Positions 1-4,024 of a stretch of DNA of 5,412 bases are shown here, piece after piece. The position numbers and the translations under genes were made by a program. The DNA is from Alphaproteobacteria bacterium (GTDB lineage Bacteria > Pseudomonadota > Alphaproteobacteria > UBA828): NCBI GenBank assembly GCA_029937205.1, contig JAPYQV010000227.1, positions 1-5,412 on the forward strand, read 5' to 3'. The notes under the pieces are model-generated. The model ran no database searches, was not told the DNA's origin, and saw only the letters and a list, made by a program, of their open reading frames with translations. Every line of letters starts with the position of its first letter. Within the stretch, counting starts at the first letter, position 1.

Positions 1-359
1 GCCATCAGCCGTTTCAACATGCGCCGGTCGTAAAGCACATCGCCATCCATCGCCAATATGTCGCCGCCACGCGTGAGGGCTTGGCGCAGTGTCCACAATG
101 TCACCACACTGCCTTCGCGGTAGTGCGGGTTGTGCACCAACTCGACCGGCGGTGCTGCGATATTCTTGAGCTCGACCTCAATTTGGTCGGCACCGAATCC
201 GACACCGAGTGTGATGTCCGTCACACCGACGGCGTCAAGCTGCGCCAGATGCCTCTCCAACAGGCTGCGGCCGGCGAAGCGCAACAGGATTTTGGGCGAT
301 TCCCCGGACGCCGCGCCGAGGCGGCTGCCCTGGCCGGCGGCGAATATCACCGCCCGCAT
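1..359 (-). CDS. Sugar-phosphate/headgroup nucleotidyltransferase, N-terminal part (3' end outside window)
   Basis: This is the first 119 residues of a Rossmann-like nucleotidyltransferase of the NTP_transferase superfamily, which joins an NTP to a phosphorylated sugar, polyol, choline or phosphonate. The N-terminus MRAVIFAAGQGSRLG is the nucleotide-binding G-x-G-x-R loop (residues 1-15), followed by the conserved Pro-Lys (PK, residues 22-23). MDGDVLY at 104-110 carries the Asp that normally binds the catalytic metal. NPHYREGSVVTLWTL (77-91) resembles the corresponding stretch in choline-phosphate (LicC-like) and phosphonate (PntC-like) cytidylyltransferases, so CTP is the likely nucleotide, though this is inference. 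The ATG at 359 places the family motif at residue 1 and has a weak AGAG about 10 nt upstream. It is divergent from a CDP-alcohol phosphatidyltransferase, which fits it making that enzyme's CDP-linked substrate. The substrate cannot be assigned, and a C-terminal fusion domain could lie outside the window. Confidence 0.85.
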   Translation of the reverse strand, partial: MRAVIFAAGQGSRLGAASGESPKILLRFAGRSLLERHLAQLDAVGVTDITLGVGFGADQIEVELKNIAAPPVELVHNPHYREGSVVTLWTLRQALTRGGDILAMDGDVLYDRRMLKRLM

Positions 360-360
360 C

Positions 361-388
361 TTGAAATTCTCTGATCGTCGCGGATAAT
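361..388 (+). promoter_or_regulatory. Predicted sigma70-type promoter of the CDP-alcohol transferase-hpnA operon
   Basis: TTGAAA (361-366) and GATAAT (383-388) each match the sigma70 consensus at five of six positions and are 16 bp apart. Transcription would start near 395, giving a leader of about 27 nt before the ATG at 422. No good Shine-Dalgarno sequence is visible in that leader. The -35 element lies just outside the start of the divergent nucleotidyltransferase gene. Confidence 0.5.
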
Positions 389-412
389 CATGGCGCAGTT
401 CTAACATTTCAG
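384..412 (-). promoter_or_regulatory. Possible promoter of the divergent nucleotidyltransferase
   Basis: Read on the minus strand, CTGAAA (412-407) and GATTAT (389-384) are 17 bp apart, each matching the sigma70 consensus at four of six positions. The -10 uses the same AT-rich bases as the -10 of the plus-strand promoter, so the two would compete for polymerase. The match is only moderate. Confidence 0.28.
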
Positions 413-421
413 CGCGACGCC

Positions 422-1069
422 ATGACAGACCGAACAACACCAATCGAAAAAAAAACTTCGCGGCCCCGCAAGGGACCGTGGGATCAGCGCATCGCGCGTT
501 TTCTCGTGCGCCCACTGGTACACACCCACGTCACGCCAAATCACATCACGACGATTCGCCTGTTGCTCGGGCTCGGCGCCTGCGGCTGCCTGGCTTACGG
601 CGAGGTGCCGTTGATCCATTGGGGCGCCGGCCTGTTCGCGCTGTCACATTTCGTCGACCATATGGACGGCGAATTGGCCCGGCTCAGCGGTAAGACCAGC
701 CGCTTCGGCCATCTCTACGATCTCACCGCCGACATCACGGTGAATGTCCTTCTGTTCGTTTCCATCGGTATTGGCCTGATGGATTCGTGGCTCGGCGACA
801 TTGCCTGGATCATGGGAATTATCGCCGGCATCTCGGTGGCCGGCCTGTTTGCACTGTTTCAATATCTCGAAAACCGCATGGGGCAAAAACAAGCCGGCCT
901 GCCGCGTTTCGCCGACTTCGAGACCGAAGACGCGTTATATCTGATCAGCCCGGCAATTTGGGGCGGCGGCCTGATCCCCATTCTGATCGCCGCCACCATC
1001 GGCGCGCCGCTGTTTGGAATCTGGGCGTTGTTTCGTTACCGCCGCGAGATTTTCACGGCACGGCAATGA
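422..1069 (+). CDS. CDP-alcohol phosphatidyltransferase family integral membrane enzyme
   Basis: A 215-residue inner-membrane enzyme that transfers a phospho-alcohol group from a CDP-linked donor to an acceptor alcohol, forming a phosphodiester. The complete family signature D-x2-DG-x2-AR-x8-G-x3-D-x3-D is present: D79, D82-G83, A86-R87, G96, D100 and D104, so the metal and CDP site looks intact. TPNHIT (38-43) is the usual motif entering the first membrane helix. Hydrophobic segments lie near 45-60, 64-80, 105-122, 126-148 and 183-204. The N-terminus is basic and polar and is encoded partly by a run of nine A. The start is the only in-frame ATG before the hydrophobic core, and an in-frame CAT/AAT/GAT stretch upstream offers no other start. 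Its TGA overlaps the hpnA ATG (ATGA), implying translational coupling. The divergent nucleotidyltransferase may supply its CDP donor. The acceptor and headgroup are unknown: phosphatidylinositol-phosphate-, phosphonolipid- or other phospholipid-type reactions are all possible. Confidence 0.92.
   Translation: MTDRTTPIEKKTSRPRKGPWDQRIARFLVRPLVHTHVTPNHITTIRLLLGLGACGCLAYGEVPLIHWGAGLFALSHFVDHMDGELARLSGKTSRFGHLYDLTADITVNVLLFVSIGIGLMDSWLGDIAWIMGIIAGISVAGLFALFQYLENRMGQKQAGLPRFADFETEDALYLISPAIWGGGLIPILIAATIGAPLFGIWALFRYRREIFTARQ
447..455 (+). repeat. A9 homopolymer inside the CDP-alcohol transferase coding region
   Basis: Nine consecutive A residues at codons 9-12 of the gene encode part of Glu-Lys-Lys-Thr. 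It is the longest mononucleotide run I noticed in the window and lies right at the 5' end of a GC-rich gene, where slippage would truncate the protein early. Confidence 0.9.
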
Positions 1070-2085
1070 CCACGCTGATCACCGGCGCTACCGGATTTCT
1101 CGGCTCCGCCGTCGCGCGTCTCCTATTGGCGGAGGGCCGGCAATTGCGCGCCCTTGTCCGCGCGGGCAGCGATACCAGCAACATCCATGGTCTCGACCTC
1201 GAACGTGTTACCGGCGACCTCACGGACCCGGCTTCTCTCAAGGCGGCGGTGAAAGGCTGCGAGGCGCTCTATCACGTGGCGGCGGATTACCGCCTGTGGA
1301 TTCCGAAGCCGAAGGATATTTACGACATCAACGTGGACGGCACGCGCAACCTGATGCGCGCAGCGGGCGAGGCGGGGGTAGCGCGCATCGTCTATACCTC
1401 CAGTGTCGCGGTCCTCGGCCTGAACAAGGATGGCACGCCGGCCGACGAGGATGTGCCGGTGCGCTTCGACGATATGATCGGCCACTATAAACGCTCGAAA
1501 TATCTCGCCGAGGAGGTGGTGCGCGAGATGGTCGCCAAGGACGGTCTGCCGGCCGTGATCGTCAATCCCTCCACGCCGATTGGCGCGCGCGACATCAAAC
1601 CGACGCCGACTGGGCGCATCATTGTCGATTTCGTCAATGGCCGCATGCCGGCCTATGTCGATACCGGCCTCAATCTGGTGCATGTCGACGATTGCGCGCG
1701 CGGCCATTTATTGGCGGATCAACATGGTAAGCTAGGCGAGCGTTACATTTTGGGCGGCGAAGACCTCTCGTTGCGCGACATTCTGCTGGTGCTCGGGCGC
1801 CTTACCGGCCGGCCGGCGCCGGGAGTCAAACTGCCCAACCGATTGCTCGTGCCGTTTGCCTATGGTGTGGAAGGCTGGGCACGCCTCACCGGTATGGAAT
1901 CCCGGCTGACTTTGGATTCCTTACGCATGGCGCGTAAGTACATGTTTTTTTCGTCTGAGAAGGCAAAGCGCGAGTTGGGCTTTTCATCGCGCGCTGCCGA
2001 GCAGGCGCTGAGCGATGCGGTCGCGTGGTTCGACGCCAATAACTATTTCAAGTCCTCTGTTTCCGCCGCGACCCAATCGAGATAA
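1066..2085 (+). CDS. hpnA: Hopanoid-associated sugar epimerase HpnA (extended SDR family)
   Basis: A 339-residue NAD(P)-dependent short-chain dehydrogenase/reductase of the extended type. The dinucleotide-binding loop G-x-x-G-x-x-G is GATGFLG (7-13). DLTD (51-54) sits where the adenine pocket is expected, YTSS is at 110-113, and the catalytic pair Y141-x3-K145 lies in HYKRSK. Stretches such as HVAADYRLW (70-78), IKPTPTGRIIVD (177-188) and AYVDTGLNLVHVDD (196-209) are typical of HpnA rather than of general dihydroflavonol reductases. The family is named for its genomic association with hopanoid genes; the exact sugar reaction is not known to me. The ATG is in the ATGA overlap with the upstream CDP-alcohol transferase, giving the family's normal N-terminus. 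The open frame extends upstream to 787 only as a shadow of that gene. No ribosome site is obvious, consistent with coupling. The last roughly 14 codons overlap cutA on the other strand. No other hopanoid gene (squalene cyclase, hpnB-H) is in the window. Confidence 0.9.
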   Translation: MTTLITGATGFLGSAVARLLLAEGRQLRALVRAGSDTSNIHGLDLERVTGDLTDPASLKAAVKGCEALYHVAADYRLWIPKPKDIYDINVDGTRNLMRAAGEAGVARIVYTSSVAVLGLNKDGTPADEDVPVRFDDMIGHYKRSKYLAEEVVREMVAKDGLPAVIVNPSTPIGARDIKPTPTGRIIVDFVNGRMPAYVDTGLNLVHVDDCARGHLLADQHGKLGERYILGGEDLSLRDILLVLGRLTGRPAPGVKLPNRLLVPFAYGVEGWARLTGMESRLTLDSLRMARKYMFFSSEKAKRELGFSSRAAEQALSDAVAWFDANNYFKSSVSAATQSR

Positions 2086-2366
2086 GCGGCGCTGCCGGAT
2101 TGTACCGGCAGAATGAGTATGCCCGGACATTCATAGGAATGGAGGCTTTCCGCTCTCTCTACCACCTGATCCGCCAACGCTTCGCGGGTTTTGGCAATAA
2201 GCACGCATTCCACCGTTTCCTTAACCTTGCCGCCCCACTCATAGAAGGACACGACGTTTCGAATGATGTTGGCCGACGCGATCAGGTGTTCGGCCAAGAG
2301 AGTCCGGGCAATCTCTTTTGCTTCCAATTCACTCGACGTGGTGACGTAAAGAAGAACAAGTTTCAT
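2043..2366 (-). CDS. cutA: CutA1 divalent-cation tolerance protein
   Basis: A 107-residue small trimeric, PII-like protein. CutA has been linked to tolerance of copper and other divalent metals, although its molecular role remains unclear. Family signatures run the length of the protein: LYVTTSSELEAKEIA (6-20), ANIIRNVVSFYEWGGKV (32-48), LIAKT (56-60), HSYECPGILILPV (76-88) and AYLDWV (94-99). Length matches the family (about 105-115). The Cys often found just before the ANII segment is replaced (SANII), while Cys residues appear at 54 and 80. The start at 2366 gives the usual short N-terminus; GGAGAGG upstream is a good ribosome-binding sequence but sits about 13 nt away, slightly far. It overlaps the end of hpnA tail-to-tail by 43 bp and is divergent from the DUF1801 gene, with only about 30-45 bp between the starts. 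Confidence 0.93.
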   Translation of the reverse strand: MKLVLLYVTTSSELEAKEIARTLLAEHLIASANIIRNVVSFYEWGGKVKETVECVLIAKTREALADQVVERAESLHSYECPGILILPVQSGSAAYLDWVAAETEDLK

Positions 2367-2396
2367 GATGCCGCGATTTCCTCTCCGGTTTTGGTC

Positions 2397-2426
2397 ATGT
2401 TACTTTCGCGTATGGAACGATTTCAG
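2397..2426 (-). promoter_or_regulatory. Possible cutA promoter
   Basis: On the minus strand CTGAAA (2426-2421) and TAACAT (2402-2397) are 18 bp apart and match the sigma70 consensus at four of six positions each. Transcription would start near 2390, giving a leader of about 24 nt that includes the GGAGAGG sequence. The elements lie over the beginning of the divergent DUF1801 gene. The call is weak, being based on moderate matches only. Confidence 0.25.
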
Positions 2427-2840
2427 AATTCGCAGGTAAAAGAAATCTTTGACGCCTATCCGGGCAACCTAAAAGCCAACCTCCTCCGCCTGCGCCAACT
2501 CATCTTCGATACCGCGACTGGGCTCGAAGATGTCGGCCCGTTGGAAGAAACCTTAAAATGGGGGCAGCCAAGCTATTTGACCAACCATTCCAAGAGTGGC
2601 ACGACAATCCGACTGGATCAAATCAAGTCAAAGCCGGGAAAATACGGCATGTATGTTCATTGCCAGACATCATTGCTCCAGACTTACCGCGACCTATATG
2701 CGGAAGTCCTTCGCTTTGACGGCAAGAGATGCATCGAATTAGACGTCGAGAATGACCCGCCTGAAAAAGCATTGCGCCACTGCATCGAAATGGCGTTTAC
2801 CTACCACCGCAGCAAACGCCGCGATCGTTTGCCTTTCTAA
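2412..2840 (+). CDS. DUF1801 (YdhG/YobT-like) domain protein
   Basis: A 142-residue soluble protein of the DUF1801 family, a small alpha/beta domain of unknown biochemical function related to the iron-chaperone frataxin-like YdhG group. The supporting pattern is an N-terminal helix YPGNLKANLLRLRQLIF (16-32), the family's Trp-Gly-x-Pro-Ser-Tyr core LKWGQPSY (48-55), TTIRLDQIKSKPGKYGMYVH (64-83), and a basic C-terminal tail SKRRDRLPF. There is no signal peptide or membrane segment. Start choice is uncertain: ATG 2412 gives the cleanest N-terminus, ATG 2397 would add five residues (MLLSR), and neither has a visible ribosome site. The frame stays open back to 2100, but that extension is antisense to cutA and is not credible. 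Hand counts give about 53% GC versus about 65% in hpnA, a possible sign of separate origin. It is divergent from cutA; no functional link is evident. Confidence 0.82.
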   Translation: MERFQNSQVKEIFDAYPGNLKANLLRLRQLIFDTATGLEDVGPLEETLKWGQPSYLTNHSKSGTTIRLDQIKSKPGKYGMYVHCQTSLLQTYRDLYAEVLRFDGKRCIELDVENDPPEKALRHCIEMAFTYHRSKRRDRLPF

Positions 2841-2925
2841 AGCAAAGCCAAATTATGATTGAATTGCGCGCAGGACGCCGGAACACTGATGGCCGGTCTT
2901 AATTAGAGTCGAAAGCGAATTGGTT

Positions 2926-3873
2926 ATGGCGTTCATTTTGCGGATAATGTTTGTCGTGAGCCTGTTGTGCTTCGGCGCGGCGCTGAATGGCGGCGCGGCG
3001 GCGCAGGGCGCCGGCATGCCACGCTACGTTGTTTTGGCGATTGCCGAAGCGGGCGAGGTGGCGCATCGGGTGGAAGCGCGGGCGTCGACGACTGATTTTG
3101 AGCGCCGCGCTGCTGCCACGGGCCTGAGCGCACAAGTCATTTTGGCGCTGGCGAGTTATCCGCGTGACGCCAGGATCATTCTCCGCACCGCCATGTCGGC
3201 ATCGCTGCGCCATCGCAATTATATCGCCGAGAAAGTCGCGATGGCCTTTCCCGGTTATAAGAACCTTGCCTGGAGCGAAGCGAATGCCGCACCGAACCAG
3301 CCGCGCCTGGTGCGCGCCGCAGCAACGGAGACCACGCCTAAAACCACAGCAACAGCTGTTCGGGAGCCTGCCGCCATAAAGGCATCCACGCGGTCGCGTG
3401 GCTTTGGTGTGAGCGCCGTGGTTCTCGGCTTTGGCGGGCATGATGTCGGCGCGTTCGGGCATCGCAAGGAGTCGGGCAAGGATATCAATGCCGAAATACG
3501 CTTCACGCCACTCGGTGGCTGGATATGGGACTTCATCCTGTCGCCCGAGCCGCATATCGGCGTTCACTACAATACGGCTGGCAACACAAACCAGGTGTAT
3601 ATTGGTGGCACCTGGATGTATGACCTGGGCTGGGGTATATTCGCTGGCGGAAGCCTGAGTATTGCTATACATGACGGAGAAACCGAGACGGAAGCCCTTG
3701 ATCGCAAGGAACTCGGCCTGCCGGTACTATTTCGGGAATCTGCTGAATTGGGCTATCGAATCACCGATCATCACGGTGTTTCCGTGCATTTGGACCATAT
3801 TTCCAATGCTGGAATCGATGAAAATAATGAGGGACTGGACACCTTCGGCCTCAGATACACATACCGTCTTTAA
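2926..3873 (+). CDS. Exported PagL-like lipid A deacylase (acyloxyacyl hydrolase family) with N-terminal extension
   Basis: A 315-residue protein with a signal peptide, a non-barrel region and a C-terminal outer-membrane beta-barrel of the PagL/acyloxyacyl hydrolase family, which removes the 3-O-linked acyl chain from lipid A. Residues 1-26 form a signal peptide with a likely cut after GGAAA. Residues 30-120 are Ala/Arg-rich and probably helical, and 121-158 form a Thr/Ala/Pro linker. The barrel spans about 159-315, with alternating aromatic strands such as GVHYNTAGNTNQVYIGGTW (212-230) and the conserved LPVLFRESAELGYRIT (265-280). The active-site signature is H291-x-S293-N-A-G with N301 and G303. 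By spacing from Pseudomonas PagL (His126, Ser128, Glu140), the acid position is Asp305. Typical PagL proteins are under about 200 residues, so the N-terminal half is extra. The last residue is Leu rather than the usual aromatic. ATG 2926 was chosen over TTG 2920 and ATG 2947 because it starts the signal peptide; the ribosome site is poor. It appears to stand alone as a transcription unit. Confidence 0.85.
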   Translation: MAFILRIMFVVSLLCFGAALNGGAAAQGAGMPRYVVLAIAEAGEVAHRVEARASTTDFERRAAATGLSAQVILALASYPRDARIILRTAMSASLRHRNYIAEKVAMAFPGYKNLAWSEANAAPNQPRLVRAAATETTPKTTATAVREPAAIKASTRSRGFGVSAVVLGFGGHDVGAFGHRKESGKDINAEIRFTPLGGWIWDFILSPEPHIGVHYNTAGNTNQVYIGGTWMYDLGWGIFAGGSLSIAIHDGETETEALDRKELGLPVLFRESAELGYRITDHHGVSVHLDHISNAGIDENNEGLDTFGLRYTYRL

Positions 3874-3887
3874 GCTATTTCAACGAG

Positions 3888-3908
3888 TTAACCACAATTT
3901 TGTCCACA
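3888..3908 (+). promoter_or_regulatory. Two DnaA-box-like nonamers upstream of dxs
   Basis: TTAACCACA (3888-3896) and TTGTCCACA (3900-3908) each differ by one base from the DnaA box TTATCCACA and are in the same orientation, 12 bp start to start. The first also contains TTAACCA, close to the 8-mer used by the alphaproteobacterial regulator CtrA. They lie about 50 bp upstream of the predicted dxs -35 element. Imperfect nonamers occur by chance in AT-rich DNA, so this is only a candidate. Confidence 0.25.
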
Positions 3909-3956
3909 TGATTTGAGCAAAATGCTTTGGCTCGCTCTAAAAGTTGGTGTAATTTA

Positions 3957-3986
3957 TCGACAGCGCTGAGTCGCGAAATAAATAAT
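3957..3986 (+). promoter_or_regulatory. Predicted sigma70-type promoter of dxs
   Basis: TCGACA (3957-3962) and AATAAT (3981-3986) each match the sigma70 consensus at five of six positions, with an 18-bp spacer. Transcription would begin near 3993, leaving a leader of about 32 nt to the ATG at 4025. A GAGTC (GANTC-type, CcrM methylation motif in alphaproteobacteria) sits in the spacer at 3968-3972. A weaker alternative, TTGGCT (3927-3932) with TAATTT (3950-3955), lies upstream. Confidence 0.5.
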
Positions 3987-3989
3987 AAG

Positions 3990-4003
3990 GCGATATCTAT
4001 CGC
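3990..4003. promoter_or_regulatory. Short perfect inverted repeat at the predicted dxs transcription start
   Basis: GCGATA (3990-3995) and TATCGC (3998-4003) are perfect inverted arms around a 2-bp centre. The site covers the predicted start of dxs transcription, a position where a bound repressor would block initiation. The arms are only 6 bp and too close together for a normal RNA hairpin loop, so a DNA-protein site is more likely than an RNA structure, if it is functional at all. Confidence 0.3.
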
Positions 4004-4012
4004 GCCATGAAG

Positions 4013-4018
4013 AGGGGG
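4013..4018 (+). promoter_or_regulatory. Ribosome binding site that fixes the dxs start
   Basis: AGGGGG, preceded by AG, lies 6 nt before ATG 4025. The in-frame ATG at 4007 lies upstream of this site and has none of its own, so 4025 is preferred. Confidence 0.7.
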
Positions 4019-4024
4019 CATCGC

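Noticed and set aside
81..387. Two plus-strand open frames of 97 and 85 codons
   Set aside because: They are antisense to the nucleotidyltransferase, whose translation has clear family motifs; the plus-strand products are low-complexity and resemble nothing.
787..1065. Upstream extension of the hpnA frame by 93 codons
   Set aside because: It lies entirely inside the CDP-alcohol transferase gene in another frame, and HpnA proteins begin at the dinucleotide-binding motif right after ATG 1066.
1123..1707. 194-codon minus-strand open frame
   Set aside because: Antisense to hpnA in a GC-rich gene; its Arg/His/Asp-rich product is typical of an antisense shadow.
2100..2411. N-terminal extension of the DUF1801 frame back to 2100
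   Set aside because: This part is antisense to cutA, which is a certain gene, and the DUF1801 family does not have such an extension.
2859..2887. Possible promoter of the PagL-like gene (TTGAAT, 17 bp, AACACT)
   Set aside because: The -10 matches at only three of six positions, so I could not support it as a feature.
2874..2904. Possible terminator between the DUF1801 and PagL-like genes
   Set aside because: The stem pairs only about six bases with a two-base bulge and an 11-base loop, and the following TTAATT is not a proper T-run.
2899..3672. 257-codon minus-strand open frame
   Set aside because: Antisense to the PagL-like gene, whose signal peptide and active-site motif are clear; the minus-strand product has no recognisable motif.
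3915..3933. Small hairpin-like repeat (GAGC ... GCTC, AGCA-AAA-TGCT) after the PagL-like gene
   Set aside because: Arms of four bases and no T-run; not enough for a terminator.
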